Source of the DNA: Vibrio sp. JC009
GTDB lineage: Bacteria; Pseudomonadota; Gammaproteobacteria; Enterobacterales; Vibrionaceae
Assembly (NCBI RefSeq): GCF_029016485.1
Contig: NZ_CP092107.1
Span: 1,488,001 to 1,552,000 of the forward strand
Reading direction: 5' to 3'
DNA length: 64,000 bases
This document shows, piece after piece, positions 10,039 through 19,591 of this stretch. The stretch's first letter is position 1. Every line of letters starts with the position of its first letter. The notes under the pieces are model-generated. The model was not told where the DNA came from. It worked only from the letters and a program-made list of their open reading frames with translations, and searched no databases. Made by a program: the position numbers and the translations under genes.

Positions 10039-10056
10039 AAGTGCTTTAGATCACAA
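10039..10056. promoter_or_regulatory. CRP-like site of the mal region
   Basis: AAGTGCTTTAGATCACAA fits the TGTGA-N6-TCACA pattern, with one strong half (ATCACA) and one weaker half (AGTGC). Position and context fit catabolite control of the mal genes. Confidence 0.6.
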
Positions 10057-10239
10057 AAATTTAACCTTTTGTGATTGAGATCTCTAATCTGGTCGGATCG
10101 GGATCACGAAATTATTGCATTGTGGCGGGGGCGTAGAATTCAGGATGATGATAAAAGCCTCTGTTTTTAAGATTATATCCATCGAAATATGGCTTACCCA
10201 TCGGACAGCCCTACATCACAATAAATAAAGGATATAAAC

Positions 10240-11421
10240 ATGAAAAAAGCCCTAAGCACTGTTGCTATCTGTACTATGGCTGCTCTAGGTTCTCTGAGTG
10301 CCAACGCTGCTATTGAAGAAGGCCAGCTAACAATCTGGATTAACGGCGACAAAGGTTACAACGGTCTTGCTGAAGTTGGTAAGAAATTCGAAGAAGATAC
10401 TGGTATTGCAGTAACAGTAGCTCACCCGGATGCACTTCAGGACAAGTTCCCTCAGACAGCAGCGACTGGCGATGGTCCGGATATCGTGTTCTGGGCGCAC
10501 GACCGTTTTGGTGGTTATGCTGAAGCAGGTCTTCTTGCAGAAATTAAACCTTCTAAAGAGACTAAAGACGGCATCGTGGATTTTGCATGGGATGCAGTTA
10601 AGTATGACGGCAAACTAATCGGTTATCCGGTTGCTGTTGAGTCTCTTTCTCTGATTTACAACAAAGATCTTGTACCGACTCCGCCTAAGAACTGGGAAGA
10701 AGTAGAAGCGCTACACGCGAAACTTCAGAAAGAAGGCAAGTCTGCAATTATGTGGAACCTGAAAGAACCGTACTTCACATGGCCTCTGATGGCGGCTGAC
10801 GGTGGTTACGCATTCAAATACACAGCTAACGGCTATGACGTAAAAGATGCCGGTATCAACAACGCGGGTGTTAAAGGTTCTATGAACTTTGTGAAAGGCC
10901 TGGTTGATAAGAAAATTATCTCGCCTGACATGGACTACTCTGTTTCTGAGTCTGAGTTCACTAAAGGCAACGTGGCTATGACTATCAATGGTCCATGGTC
11001 ATGGGGCAACGTTGAGAAAGCAGGCATCAACTACGGCGTAACAACTCTGCCTAAGTTTAACGGTCAGGCGTCTAAGCCTTTCGTTGGTATTCTGTCTGCT
11101 GGTATCAGCACAGCTTCTCCAAACAAAGACCTTGCAGTTGAGTTTATTGAAAACTACCTGTTGACAAACGAAGGTCTGCGCATGGTTAATGATGACAAGC
11201 CACTTGGCGCTGTTGCTCTGAACTCTTTCCAGCATGAGCTGGATTCAGATAAGCGTATCGCAGCAACCATGGATAACGCTATGAACGGCGAAATCATGCC
11301 AAACATTCCACAGATGAACGCATTCTGGGGCAGCGCGAAAACAGCAATCATCAACATTGTTGACGGTCGTCAGACTGTAGATGCTGCGCTTGCAGATGCA
11401 GAAAAACAGATGACTAAATAA
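10240..11421 (+). CDS. malE: Maltose/maltodextrin-binding protein MalE
   Basis: This 393-residue periplasmic binding protein has a Sec signal peptide of about 24 residues ending in SANAA. The mature protein begins [19 protein letters not shown] and retains canonical MalE stretches such as [27 protein letters not shown] and ADGGYAFKY. It delivers maltose and maltodextrins to MalFGK2. Codon use is strongly biased, as expected for an abundant protein. It is the first gene of malEFG, separated from malF by a strong hairpin that probably keeps MalE in excess. The start is ATG after AAAGGATATAAAC. Confidence 0.95.
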   Translation: MKKALSTVAICTMAALGSLSANAAIEEGQLTIWINGDKGYNGLAEVGKKFEEDTGIAVTVAHPDALQDKFPQTAATGDGPDIVFWAHDRFGGYAEAGLLAEIKPSKETKDGIVDFAWDAVKYDGKLIGYPVAVESLSLIYNKDLVPTPPKNWEEVEALHAKLQKEGKSAIMWNLKEPYFTWPLMAADGGYAFKYTANGYDVKDAGINNAGVKGSMNFVKGLVDKKIISPDMDYSVSESEFTKGNVAMTINGPWSWGNVEKAGINYGVTTLPKFNGQASKPFVGILSAGISTASPNKDLAVEFIENYLLTNEGLRMVNDDKPLGAVALNSFQHELDSDKRIAATMDNAMNGEIMPNIPQMNAFWGSAKTAIINIVDGRQTVDAALADAEKQMTK

Positions 11422-11445
11422 GTTAGTTTTCTACCCCTTAATTTG

Positions 11446-11465
11446 AGGAGGGGGTAACCCCTCCT
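11446..11465 (+). terminator. Attenuating hairpin between malE and malF
   Basis: An 8-bp GC-rich stem (AGGAGGGG with CCCCTCCT) with a 4-nt loop is followed by TTAGTTTTTATTT. It would terminate or stabilise part of the transcripts and explain more MalE than MalF/MalG. Confidence 0.75.
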
Positions 11466-11497
11466 TAGTTTTTATTTACCGCTAGCAGGTTTCTTTT

Positions 11498-13066
11498 ATG
11501 CAGTCAGTTCAAGGTTCAGGTGCCGTTGCAGCATCCACAATGCCTACCAGCAAAGCCGTATTCATCAAATGGGCGATACTGGCGTCAGTGGGCATTGTAA
11601 ATGGCTACGCCACAATTCTAATGTATTCCCGGGGTGAGCTTGCTTTTGCATTGCTTACCGTCGTATTAACCGCTCTGGCACTTTACGTTTTTGGTAGTAA
11701 AAAGACTTACGCACACCGTTATATCTACCCTGGCATCGCAGGGATGATCCTTTTTATCCTTTTCCCTCTGATGTATACGGTCAGCCTGGCGTTTACCAAC
11801 TATAGTGCTAAAAATCAGCTCTCTTTTGACAGAGCTCAGTCCGTTTTGATGGACAGAACATTCCAGAGTGGTGAAAGCTATCCGTTTAATCTTTATAAAA
11901 CCGATGACGGTTACCGCATCGTTGTTAAAGATGGCGACAAGCTGCTCTCTTCTGACGATTTCAGAATGGATGCCGCTGCTGAGAAAAACCTTTCGCTGAA
12001 AGAGGTGGATCAGCTTGTTGGTGAAAAAGAAAAAATCAAAGCCATCATCAAAAACCGTCCGACACTGAATTTGATTGATTTAGAGCTGCCAAACGGTAAC
12101 AACATTCGTATGAGCGGGCTGCGTAAGTTCGCTGCGGTTGTGCCTCTGTACACCCTTGAAAAAGATGGTGAGACACTGATCAACAACGAAACCGGTGAAG
12201 TCCTGAAACCAAATATGGAAGTGGGTTTCTACCAGGCTGTTGATCAGAGTGGTAACTTTATCGGTAGCACCATCTCTCCTGGATTTGTTGTTAACATTGA
12301 TACCGCAAACTTTGAGCGTGTATGGAAAGATGAAGGCATCAAAGAGCCGTTTATCGGCATCTTTATCTGGACCATTGTGTTCTCTGCTCTGACAGTGGTA
12401 TTCACTCTGGTTATTGGTCTGGTGCTGGCAAGCGTGGTTCAGTGGGAAGAGCTGAAAGGCCGTGCGGTTTACCGTGTTCTGCTTATTCTTCCATACGCAG
12501 TACCGGCATTTATCTCGATTCTTATCTTCAAGGGTCTGTTTAACCAGAGCTTTGGTGAAATCAATATGGTGCTGAATGCCATGTTTGGTATCAGCCCGGC
12601 GTGGTTCTCCGATCCGGTTCTGGCTCGTGTGATGGTGTTGATTGTAAACACCTGGCTTGGTTTTCCTTATATGATGATTTTGTGTATGGGTCTGCTAAAA
12701 GCCATTCCCGGGGATCTTTACGAAGCATCAGCGATTGATGGTGCCGGTCCGCTGAAGAACTTCACCCGTATTACTGTGCCGCTGATGATTAAACCGCTGA
12801 CTCCGCTTCTGATTGCGAGCTTTGCGTTTAACTTCAACAACTTTGTAATGATTTACCTGCTGACGAGCGGTGGTCCGAATATGATTGGTACCTCTGAGCC
12901 TGCAGGTTACACCGACCTGCTTGTGAGCTACACCTACCGTATCGCGTTTGAAGGTAGTGGCGGTCAGGACTTTGGTCTGGCAAGTGCAATCGCAACGCTT
13001 ATCTTCCTGTTGGTTGGCGCGTTAGCACTGTTGAACCTACGATTCACTAAACTTGAGCAGGATTAA
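11498..13066 (+). CDS. malF: Maltose ABC transporter permease MalF
   Basis: This 522-residue inner membrane permease has early transmembrane helices and a large periplasmic P2 loop (about residues 90-275, containing the [17 protein letters not shown] segment). The core of six helices carries an EAA-type coupling loop, [20 protein letters not shown], which contacts MalK. The length is near E. coli MalF (514). It pairs with MalG and follows malE after the hairpin at 11446-11465. Confidence 0.94.
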   Translation: MQSVQGSGAVAASTMPTSKAVFIKWAILASVGIVNGYATILMYSRGELAFALLTVVLTALALYVFGSKKTYAHRYIYPGIAGMILFILFPLMYTVSLAFTNYSAKNQLSFDRAQSVLMDRTFQSGESYPFNLYKTDDGYRIVVKDGDKLLSSDDFRMDAAAEKNLSLKEVDQLVGEKEKIKAIIKNRPTLNLIDLELPNGNNIRMSGLRKFAAVVPLYTLEKDGETLINNETGEVLKPNMEVGFYQAVDQSGNFIGSTISPGFVVNIDTANFERVWKDEGIKEPFIGIFIWTIVFSALTVVFTLVIGLVLASVVQWEELKGRAVYRVLLILPYAVPAFISILIFKGLFNQSFGEINMVLNAMFGISPAWFSDPVLARVMVLIVNTWLGFPYMMILCMGLLKAIPGDLYEASAIDGAGPLKNFTRITVPLMIKPLTPLLIASFAFNFNNFVMIYLLTSGGPNMIGTSEPAGYTDLLVSYTYRIAFEGSGGQDFGLASAIATLIFLLVGALALLNLRFTKLEQD

Positions 13067-13077
13067 GGAGAGCTGCT

Positions 13078-13968
13078 ATGCCAATGGTACAAGGTAAAAA
13101 TTTAAAATACCGTGTATGGGGAACTCATATTGCTCTTTGGGTATTCCTGTCACTAATTATATTTCCGCTGCTGATTATTGTGGCTATCTCATTCCGCGAA
13201 GGTAACTTCGCAACAGGTAGCCTGATCCCGGAAAATCCTTCACTGGAGCACTGGAAACTGGCGCTTGGCTTCTCGGTCACCAATGCAGACGGAACCGTAA
13301 CGCCACCGCCGTTCCCGGTTCTTACATGGCTCTGGAACACGATTAAGATTGCAGGTATTTCATCTGTGCTGATTGTGGCGCTGTCGACAACCTCAGCTTA
13401 TGCGTTTGCCCGTATGAAGTTTGGTGGTAAGACGACGATTCTGAAGGCGATGATGATCTTCCAGATGTTCCCGGCTGTGCTGGCTCTGGTGGCTCTGTAC
13501 GCGCTGTTTGATAAGCTGGGTCAATATGTTCCGTTCCTGGGACTGAATACCCATGGCGGTCTGATCTTCTCTTATCTTGGTGGTATTGCGCTGCACGTCT
13601 GGACCATTAAGGGCTACTTCGAGACGATTGACAGCTCTCTGGAAGAAGCGGCAGCACTGGATGGCGCAACACCATGGCAGGCGTTCCGTCTGGTTCTTCT
13701 GCCACTATCAGTGCCGATTCTTGCCGTGGTATTTATTCTGGCCTTTATCGGGGTTGTTGGTGAGGTGCCTGTCGCATCGCTATTGCTATCTGATGTAGAC
13801 AAGTATACGCTTGCGGTAGGTATGCAGCAGTACCTGTACCCTCAGAACTACCTGTGGGGTGACTTTGCGGCGGCAGCGGTACTTTCAGCACTACCTATCA
13901 CGGTTGTATTCTTATTAGCACAGCGCTGGCTGGTGGGTGGCCTTACCGCCGGTGGTGTGAAAGGATAA
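13078..13968 (+). CDS. malG: Maltose ABC transporter permease MalG
   Basis: This 296-residue permease is the same length as E. coli MalG. It has six predicted transmembrane helices and the EAA coupling loop [20 protein letters not shown]. It starts 11 nt after the malF stop, with AAGGAG upstream of the ATG. It forms the translocation pore together with MalF. It is the last gene of malEFG and is followed by an intrinsic terminator. Confidence 0.95.
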   Translation: MPMVQGKNLKYRVWGTHIALWVFLSLIIFPLLIIVAISFREGNFATGSLIPENPSLEHWKLALGFSVTNADGTVTPPPFPVLTWLWNTIKIAGISSVLIVALSTTSAYAFARMKFGGKTTILKAMMIFQMFPAVLALVALYALFDKLGQYVPFLGLNTHGGLIFSYLGGIALHVWTIKGYFETIDSSLEEAAALDGATPWQAFRLVLLPLSVPILAVVFILAFIGVVGEVPVASLLLSDVDKYTLAVGMQQYLYPQNYLWGDFAAAAVLSALPITVVFLLAQRWLVGGLTAGGVKG

Positions 13969-13977
13969 AAATGATAA

Positions 13978-14004
13978 GAGCGGCCAGATGGCCGCTCATT
14001 TTTT
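13978..14004 (+). terminator. malEFG terminator
   Basis: An 8-bp stem (GAGCGGCC with GGCCGCTC) with loop AGAT is followed by ATTTTTT, directly downstream of malG. Confidence 0.9.
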
Positions 14005-14125
14005 GCCTGTTGTTAACACCTTTTGGTTTGGCCGCCGACAAGTTAACAGCGGTAAGTATTAAGGTACGCATAGCTGGCTGTTAGCTAATTCCTTACTTTT
14101 GATGCTAACGGTTTTTGTTACCTGG

Positions 14126-14148
14126 ACCCGGAGTTTTCCGGGTTTTTT
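14126..14148 (+). terminator. Orphan intrinsic terminator
   Basis: A 7-bp stem (ACCCGGA with TCCGGGT), loop GTTT and a six-T run lie 120 bp beyond the malG terminator and upstream of the metal ABC operon promoter. Confidence 0.8.
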
Positions 14149-14245
14149 ATTATTTGCGCCAGAGCCCTGCAAACTGACCATTCCGATAGCATCTAACACC
14201 AATCCCGGTAATCTTAAAACTGTTATAACATAACAATATTTGACA

Positions 14246-14264
14246 AATGATAATTATTCGCATT
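14246..14264 (+). promoter_or_regulatory. Fur-like box of the metal ABC operon
   Basis: AATGATAATTATTCGCATT at this position overlaps a 19-bp window that matches the Fur consensus GATAATGATAATCATTATC at about 13 of 19 positions. It is identical in 18 of 19 bases to the inverted box at 16915-16933, supporting real control by Fur or a relative. Confidence 0.7.
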
Positions 14265-14314
14265 TAATTGTGTGCAATTTTTAACGTATTGCATTTCTAA
14301 ACAAGGAGTTTTTA

Positions 14315-15190
14315 ATGAACCCCATTAAAAAAGTGATTACTGCTATTTTGTCGTTTACACTGTTATTTCTGTTTCCGGTGTTTGCAACAGTAGCCAAAGC
14401 AGGCAGCGCTAAGCCTGTCAGTGTTTACACCAGTATTCTTCCTCAGCGTTATTTTGTTGAGAAAATCGGTGGTGAGCGTGTTGATGTTCAGGTATTGGTA
14501 AGCCCGGGAAAAAGTCCTGCAACGTACGAACCTACGCCGCAACAAGTGATCGATTTAGGTAAAGCCGATGTCTTTTTCAGTATTGGTGTCCCTTTTGAAA
14601 AAGCATTTTTACCAACACTCAAGCAAACTCTGCCATCTCTGAAGATCACCGATACAACGAAAGGAATTCAGTACCGTTCTCTTGTTAAGAAAAACAACAC
14701 GAAAGTGAAAGATCCACATGTCTGGCTTTCACCTCGTCTTGTGAAGATTCAGGCAAAAAACATCTATCAGTCGCTTGTGGATATCGATCCTGAAGGAAAA
14801 GCCGTTTATCAGAAAGGTTATGATCAATTGCTCAAGGAAATGAATGACATTGACCGGATTCTGTCTGATTCTCTGGCTTCTCATAAAGGGAATACTATGT
14901 TCGTATTCCACCCGGCATTCGGTTACTTCGCTGATGATTATGGTCTGAAGCAGGTGGCGATTGAGACCGGCGGTAAAGAACCGGCTCCGGCAAAACTTCA
15001 GCAAATCATTGCGAACGCGAAGAAAGATAATGTAAGCATTGTGTTTGTTCAGCCTGAGTTTTCTCAGAACTCGGCCAGAGCGATTGCACAGGCGATTAAT
15101 GGCGCTGTGGTTAGCCTGAGTCCGCTTAACCCGGATTACATTAATAACCTGATGCATATCGCTGACGCAGTGAAAGGCTCAGTTAGGTAA
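14315..15190 (+). CDS. Cluster A-1 metal ABC transporter substrate-binding protein
   Basis: This 291-residue periplasmic protein has a Sec signal peptide (about 29 residues, ending near AKAG). The fold is of the ZnuA/TroA type. Likely ligands are His135 (DPHVWLSP), His199 (FVFHPAFGY) and Asp274 (LNPDY). The first ligand His of the usual P-H-x-YEPTP motif is Ala69 here (SPATYEPTPQQ). The His-rich loop of true ZnuA is also absent. Together with the Fur-like box this suggests iron or manganese rather than zinc (inference). It is the first gene of an SBP-ATPase-permease operon. Confidence 0.85.
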   Translation: MNPIKKVITAILSFTLLFLFPVFATVAKAGSAKPVSVYTSILPQRYFVEKIGGERVDVQVLVSPGKSPATYEPTPQQVIDLGKADVFFSIGVPFEKAFLPTLKQTLPSLKITDTTKGIQYRSLVKKNNTKVKDPHVWLSPRLVKIQAKNIYQSLVDIDPEGKAVYQKGYDQLLKEMNDIDRILSDSLASHKGNTMFVFHPAFGYFADDYGLKQVAIETGGKEPAPAKLQQIIANAKKDNVSIVFVQPEFSQNSARAIAQAINGAVVSLSPLNPDYINNLMHIADAVKGSVR

Positions 15191-15195
15191 CATTA

Positions 15196-15945
15196 ATGAA
15201 CGAACCCCATATTAGCGTGGAAAAGCTTAGCTTTTCCTATGACAGCAGGAATCTGGTGCTGTCGGACATTAACTTCTCCGTAAGAAGAAATGAAATTGTC
15301 GCGTTCATGGGACCGAACGGGGGTGGTAAAACCACCCTCTTTCGGCTTCTGGCGGGGCTGATCAAGTCCGAGCGCGGAAAGATTGCCATTAACAGTGGTA
15401 ACCGAAGTGCTTCGGAGAACGACAGTCTGGTTGGTTATGTACCTCAGTACGCCCGGTTTGATAAACAATTTCCAATGACTGTGTTTGACGTGGTGTTATC
15501 CGGGCTGGTCAAGTCTTTCGGCTTCTACACAAAAAATGATAAGAAAGCGGCAGACCAGGCGTTGGAATCCATTGGATTAACCTCAATGAAACACCGCTCT
15601 GTGAGCGAGTTGTCTGGCGGACAGGCCCAGCGGATGCTGATTGCCCGGGCATTGGTATCGCCAAAAGAAATCTTGCTGCTGGATGAGCCCACTGCCAATA
15701 TTGATAAAGAAAGCAGTGATCGGCTTAAAGCCCTGATTACTGAATTAAGTCAGTTTCTGACCATCTTGTTTGTCACCCATGATGCCGGTTTTGTTGATAA
15801 CTTAGCGCACCGCTTGCTATGGGTAAATCATACTCTTCAGGAGTTGCCGGAAGGAAGCCATTACAGCCCGTTCGACCCTCTGTCCTGTCATCCGTTTGTC
15901 GGGAAGAAACAAGGTGAAGTACATGGCTTGAAGGTGGCTTTGTGA
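15196..15945 (+). CDS. Metal ABC transporter ATPase
   Basis: This 249-residue ATPase has Walker A GPNGGGKT, signature LSGGQAQRM, Walker B ILLLDEPTAN and switch His VTHDAGFV. It belongs with the ZnuC/MntB-type ATPases of cluster A-1 metal importers. It begins 5 nt after the binding-protein stop, and its TGA overlaps the GTG start of the permease. The C-terminus (after about residue 215) carries a short His-containing tail (GSHYSPFDPLSCHPFVG) that could bind metal, but this is speculative. Confidence 0.9.
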   Translation: MNEPHISVEKLSFSYDSRNLVLSDINFSVRRNEIVAFMGPNGGGKTTLFRLLAGLIKSERGKIAINSGNRSASENDSLVGYVPQYARFDKQFPMTVFDVVLSGLVKSFGFYTKNDKKAADQALESIGLTSMKHRSVSELSGGQAQRMLIARALVSPKEILLLDEPTANIDKESSDRLKALITELSQFLTILFVTHDAGFVDNLAHRLLWVNHTLQELPEGSHYSPFDPLSCHPFVGKKQGEVHGLKVAL

Positions 15946-16784
15946 ACGGATTTATTGAAGCGTTAGCTAACCCCGATGTTCCTTTTATCCGCTATGCCCT
16001 GATTGCAGGGCTGCTATCCAGTATTCCGTTTGGCATTATCGGCTCATTTGTTGTGGTTAAGCGAATGACCTATATCGCTGGTGCTATCAGCCATACCGCT
16101 CTTGGCGGTATTGGGCTCGCGCTTTATCTGAGTACGGTACTGGGTATCTCTTTTATTACACCGATGGGTGGTGCGATGGTTTTTGCGCTGGTCGCGGGGC
16201 TGATCATCAGTCTGACTATCACCCAGACTGATGCACGGGTCGATACTGTGATAGGTGCTATCTGGGCCATCGGAATGTCGTTAGGTCTGATCTTTATGTA
16301 CCTGACTCCCGGCTACCTTGATCCTATGAGCTACCTTTTTGGTAACATCCTTCTGATCTCCAAAGGAAATCTGGTTACCATAGCTGCTCTTAATCTGTTG
16401 ATTACCGGTGTCAGCCTGATTTTCTATAACCAGTTTGTGGCCGTTTCCTTCGACCCGGATTTCGCTAAGTCCAGAAACATCAATATTTCTCTGTTTGAGA
16501 CCTTTCTTATCCTGCTGATTGCTCTGACGGTGATTCTGATGATTTCGCTGGTGGGCATTGTGATGGTGATTGCACTGCTGACGCTTCCTCCTGCCATCGC
16601 AGCTCTGTTTGCCAGGAGGATGAAAACTCTGATGCTGCTATCCAGCGTAATATGTGCTCTGGTTACAACATCCGGACTGATTACCAGCTACCTGCTGGCC
16701 ACACCGACCGGCTCAACAACCGTAATACTGGCGGGGTGCATCTATATTGTTCTCGTGATTTTAAAGCGGTTATTCCGGTTATAA
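15942..16784 (+). CDS. Metal ABC transporter permease (ABC-3 family)
   Basis: This 280-residue inner membrane permease has about eight hydrophobic helices. It begins at a GTG overlapping the ATPase stop (GTGA). ABC-3 family features include the KRMTYIAGAISHTALGGIG segment and the MVVIALLTLPPAIAALFARR-like region near residues 205-225. It forms the channel of the metal importer at 14315-16784. A clean intrinsic terminator follows. Confidence 0.9.
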   Translation: MNGFIEALANPDVPFIRYALIAGLLSSIPFGIIGSFVVVKRMTYIAGAISHTALGGIGLALYLSTVLGISFITPMGGAMVFALVAGLIISLTITQTDARVDTVIGAIWAIGMSLGLIFMYLTPGYLDPMSYLFGNILLISKGNLVTIAALNLLITGVSLIFYNQFVAVSFDPDFAKSRNINISLFETFLILLIALTVILMISLVGIVMVIALLTLPPAIAALFARRMKTLMLLSSVICALVTTSGLITSYLLATPTGSTTVILAGCIYIVLVILKRLFRL

Positions 16785-16818
16785 GGTCACGGCTTTTTCT
16801 GAAGTAGCAATATTTGTC

Positions 16819-16842
16819 CAACGGCTCCTTTCGGAGCCGTTG
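16819..16842 (+). terminator. Metal ABC operon terminator
   Basis: A perfect 10-bp stem (CAACGGCTCC with GGAGCCGTTG) with loop TTTC is followed by TCTCTTTT. Confidence 0.9.
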
Positions 16843-16874
16843 TCTCTTTTGATACTTAACACAGGTAGACACTC

Positions 16875-16888
16875 TTGATAATTATCAA
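16875..16888. promoter_or_regulatory. FNR/DNR-type box
   Basis: TTGATAATTATCAA is a perfect match to the FNR/DNR/NnrR consensus TTGAT-N4-ATCAA and a perfect palindrome (extended by flanking C and G). It lies 87 bp before the Tat binding-protein start and just upstream of a Fur-like box. Confidence 0.75.
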
Positions 16889-16914
16889 GCCAGAGATTGA
16901 TATGTGTGCGTTAT

Positions 16915-16933
16915 AATGCGAATTATTATCATT
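16915..16933 (-). promoter_or_regulatory. Fur-like box of the TauA-like/NnrS operon
   Basis: Read on the minus strand this is AATGATAATAATTCGCATT, differing by one base from the box at 14246-14264. It probably overlaps the promoter of the binding-protein gene at 16975. Confidence 0.7.
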
Positions 16934-16974
16934 TGCGTTAATTGGTGCAATACCAATTTCGGAGGAGAATTACC

Positions 16975-17982
16975 ATGAGTAAAACAAGGCGTGAGTTTAT
17001 TAGAGATTGTAGTCTGCTTGGTGCAACTGTTGCAGCAGGAAGTTTGTTTCCGGGGTTGGCCTTCGCAACGCAAAACACGCCTCGTAAAGAGTTAACCATA
17101 TATGGCCCTCCGGCAGATCCATCTTTGCCACTGGCTCATGCAGCTGAAAACAACGCCTTGCCGGGACTGGTTAATAATCTTGGTTTTAATATTTACCGTG
17201 ACCCGGATGTACTGAGAACAAACTTTGTTACCGGCCGCTGGGAGATAGCGGGAGCGCCAAGTTATGTGGCGGCAAATCTGCATAACAAAGGAATGAAAGT
17301 TCGTTTGATGAATATCATGACCTGGGGCCTTCTGTATGTCATCTCTGTCGATGGCAGTATAAAGAAAATGGAAGATCTGAAGGGGCAGGAAATTGTTATG
17401 CCATATAAGGCGGATATGCCCGATTTGGTTTTCCAGCATGTGGCTCAGAAGAAGGGAATGGTGCAGGACAAGGATTACCGTCTGAACTATGTATCTACAC
17501 CTTTTGAAGGTCTGCAGTTATTGCTTTCAGGCAGAGTAAAACACGCCGTACTGCCTGAGCCAGCAGCGACAGCTGCCTTGCTAAAAAGCAAGAAAGCAGG
17601 GAAGAAAATGGCTCGTGTTATCAACCTTCAGACGATGTGGGGAGAAGCGACCGGCGGACCTGCACGAATTCCGCAGGCGGGCATGATGGTATCGGATTCT
17701 CTGTTAAATGAGATGCCACAACTGCCTGACCAACTGCACAATTCTTTGCAAAACTCTACTGACTGGGTGGTGAGTAACCCGGCTGATGCCGGACGTTTAG
17801 GTCAGAAATATATGCCTCTGAAGGCACCGGTTATTGAGCACTCCATTCCTTTCTCCAATTTTGCTCTGGTTAAAGCTAAGGATATTCAGCAGGAAATAGA
17901 AGATTTCTTCACCATCCTTGCTGAGTTAAATCCGGGCATTATCGGTGACAAGCTGCCAGGCAGTGACTTCTATCTGGGGTAG
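16975..17982 (+). CDS. Tat-exported TauA/SsuA/NMT1-like ABC binding protein
   Basis: This 335-residue protein starts at an ATG with GGAGGAG seven bases upstream. The N-terminus has a twin-arginine motif (TRREFIR, residues 4-10) and a hydrophobic segment ending LAFA, so it should be exported folded. The body resembles nitrate/sulfonate/thiamine-precursor binding proteins (GPPADPSLPLAHAAEN, GRWEIAGAPSYVAANL, a VLPEPAATAAL hinge region). The ligand cannot be predicted. Tat export suggests cofactor or metal binding before export (inference). It is followed by its permease and ATPase and by nnrS. Confidence 0.8.
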   Translation: MSKTRREFIRDCSLLGATVAAGSLFPGLAFATQNTPRKELTIYGPPADPSLPLAHAAENNALPGLVNNLGFNIYRDPDVLRTNFVTGRWEIAGAPSYVAANLHNKGMKVRLMNIMTWGLLYVISVDGSIKKMEDLKGQEIVMPYKADMPDLVFQHVAQKKGMVQDKDYRLNYVSTPFEGLQLLLSGRVKHAVLPEPAATAALLKSKKAGKKMARVINLQTMWGEATGGPARIPQAGMMVSDSLLNEMPQLPDQLHNSLQNSTDWVVSNPADAGRLGQKYMPLKAPVIEHSIPFSNFALVKAKDIQQEIEDFFTILAELNPGIIGDKLPGSDFYLG

Positions 17983-18066
17983 ATTTTATTTACTTGAATG
18001 AGTCTGGTTGGAGAATACGTATCCGGGCTCTGTTGCTATTTGTTAACACAAAGGTGTGGAAGGTCT

Positions 18067-18837
18067 ATGGGTTGCCTTAGACAGATTGGTCATTATCTGT
18101 GGAGTGGCTTTGGCGCTCTGGCCAGTATCCTGGTCTTTTTTGCTGTGTGGGATTACGGGAGCCAGGTCTATGGTGATTTTATCCTGCCTTCCCCGCAAGC
18201 TTCCTTAAAGCGGCTTTGGCAACTGTCCGAACAGGGGGTTGCGGCTGAATTTCTGTGGGTAACTACCTGGCGAGCTCTGCTGGGTTTTGGTTTCTCTATT
18301 TTTGTTGGCAGTTTGCTGGGAACGCTGGCCGGACTTTCCGCAACGCTTTCAATGGCTGTCCGTCCTCTGGTTACTATACTGATCGGCATTCCGCCTATTG
18401 CCTGGATTGTACTCGCATTACTGTGGTTTTCCGGTGATGCCAGCGTGCCTATTTTTACCATTACGGTAACCGCCCTTCCTATCACTTTTGCTGCCGGTGT
18501 ACAGGGAGCCCGGACTCTGGATGTGCGCCTGACAGAGATGGCGCATAGCTTTTCAGCATCAAGGTGGATGACATTTTACGATGTACATCTGCCTCATATT
18601 CTTTCTTATCTGTTTCCTTCCTGGGTCACGGCTCTGGGCACATCCTGGAAAGTGGTGGTGATGGCTGAACTTCTGGCAAGTAACAGTGGGGTAGGTGCAG
18701 GCTTGGCTGCTGCACGGGTCAACATAGACACGGCCGCTACCATGGCTTGGATTATTGCCATTGTTGTCGTTCTTTTGGTTGCCGAGTATGCCATCTTCGA
18801 ACCTTTTAAACGTCGGGTGGAGAAGTGGCGTGACTAA
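18067..18837 (+). CDS. TauC/SsuC-like ABC permease
   Basis: This hydrophobic permease has about six helices and a BPD-type coupling loop (LTEMAHSFSASRWMTFYDVHLP). I prefer the ATG at 18067, with GGAAGG just upstream; an in-frame ATG at 17998 lacks a ribosome site and would add 23 residues. It belongs to the nitrate/sulfonate/taurine importer class and overlaps the downstream ATPase start by 8 nt. Confidence 0.82.
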   Translation: MGCLRQIGHYLWSGFGALASILVFFAVWDYGSQVYGDFILPSPQASLKRLWQLSEQGVAAEFLWVTTWRALLGFGFSIFVGSLLGTLAGLSATLSMAVRPLVTILIGIPPIAWIVLALLWFSGDASVPIFTITVTALPITFAAGVQGARTLDVRLTEMAHSFSASRWMTFYDVHLPHILSYLFPSWVTALGTSWKVVVMAELLASNSGVGAGLAAARVNIDTAATMAWIIAIVVVLLVAEYAIFEPFKRRVEKWRD

Positions 18838-19591
18838 CAGCAATAAACTGAGCATAACCGGGCTAAGCCACGCCTTTGATAAAAAGCTGGTGCTAAGCGA
18901 CATCAATCTGAATCTCAATTGCGGGCAGGTGGTCGCCATTGTCGGCCGTTCCGGTTGTGGCAAATCAACGCTGCTTAATCTGGTTGCCGGCCTGATTGAT
19001 GTCGAAACCGGTTCAATTGAGAACGGCTTTAGCACCACATCAATCCTGTTTCAGGATACCCGTTTGCTGCCCTGGAAAAACACGCTGGATAACATAGGCT
19101 GGGGGATGAAAGCAAAGGGGGTTACCAGAAAACAGCGGGATAAGGTAGCTGCGGAGCTTGCACAGGAAGTCGGGCTGGTTGAAGAGGATCTGGACAAATT
19201 CCCTCACGAGCTGAGTGGCGGCATGTGCCAGAGGGTGGCAATTGCCCGGTCCCTTGCCGTAAAACCTGAGTTGCTTCTGCTTGATGAGCCATTCAGTGCG
19301 TTGGATATCGGTCTTAAAGAGGAGCTGTATACACTTTTGTGCGATGAGATAGAAAGGCGCAGTTTGACGGTTCTCTTTATTACCCATGACTTGAATGAAG
19401 CGGTCAGGCTGGCGGACCAGATTGTCGTGCTGAGTGATAATCCCGGCCGTCAGGTCTATACCTGCCATTGCGATGTTCCGAGAGCTTGCCGGGATCAGGA
19501 TTACCTTTACTCTACAACTATGCAGCTTCTTAAGGAAGACAGGGTTAAACAGGCATTTCAGACAGAAGGTAAAAATGAATATGGCCGTTAG
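18830..19591 (+). CDS. TauB/SsuB-like ABC ATPase
   Basis: The protein has about 253 residues from a GTG at 18830 that overlaps the permease stop and follows a GGAG motif. Walker A is GRSGCGKST, signature LSGGMCQRV, Walker B LLLLDEPFSALD, and the switch His is in ITHDLNEAVRLAD. It energises the transporter with the Tat-exported binding protein at 16975. It overlaps nnrS by 17 nt, which implies co-translation and a functional link between this importer and NnrS. Confidence 0.87.
   Translation: MTNSNKLSITGLSHAFDKKLVLSDINLNLNCGQVVAIVGRSGCGKSTLLNLVAGLIDVETGSIENGFSTTSILFQDTRLLPWKNTLDNIGWGMKAKGVTRKQRDKVAAELAQEVGLVEEDLDKFPHELSGGMCQRVAIARSLAVKPELLLLDEPFSALDIGLKEELYTLLCDEIERRSLTVLFITHDLNEAVRLADQIVVLSDNPGRQVYTCHCDVPRACRDQDYLYSTTMQLLKEDRVKQAFQTEGKNEYGR

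Larger units (their letters stand above)
9604..10239. promoter_or_regulatory. malK-malE divergent control region
   Basis: This 636-bp gene-free stretch serves both mal transcripts. On the plus strand GGGGAGGAGG at 9973-9982 matches the MalT box consensus GGGGA(T/G)GAGG exactly. Three GGATG-(C/T)AT elements occur at about 9785-9794 (minus), 9900-9908 (plus) and 9932-9940 (minus); the last two form an inverted pair. CRP-like sites are at 10039-10056 (AAGTGCTTTAGATCACAA) and a weaker one near 10067-10088. This mirrors the MalT plus CRP organisation of enteric mal regulons. The individual boxes other than 9973 are tentative. Confidence 0.75.
13998..14314 (+). other. Gene-free stretch with a second terminator and a Fur-like box
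   Basis: I find no credible protein gene in this 346-bp gap (13969-14314). After the malG terminator, a second intrinsic terminator lies at 14126-14148 (ACCCGGA-GTTT-TCCGGGT then T run) without any open reading frame ahead of it. This leaves room for a short untranslated RNA at about 14010-14148. A Fur-like box at 14246-14264 then precedes the metal ABC operon. Confidence 0.5.

Noticed and set aside
9604..10239. Possible small genes in the malK-malE gap
   Set aside because: No frame with a credible start and ribosome site; the content is regulatory boxes and AT-rich DNA.
18559..19038. 159-residue minus-strand frame across the TauC-like and TauB-like genes
   Set aside because: It lies fully inside two well-supported ABC genes with clear motifs; its own sequence shows no family features.
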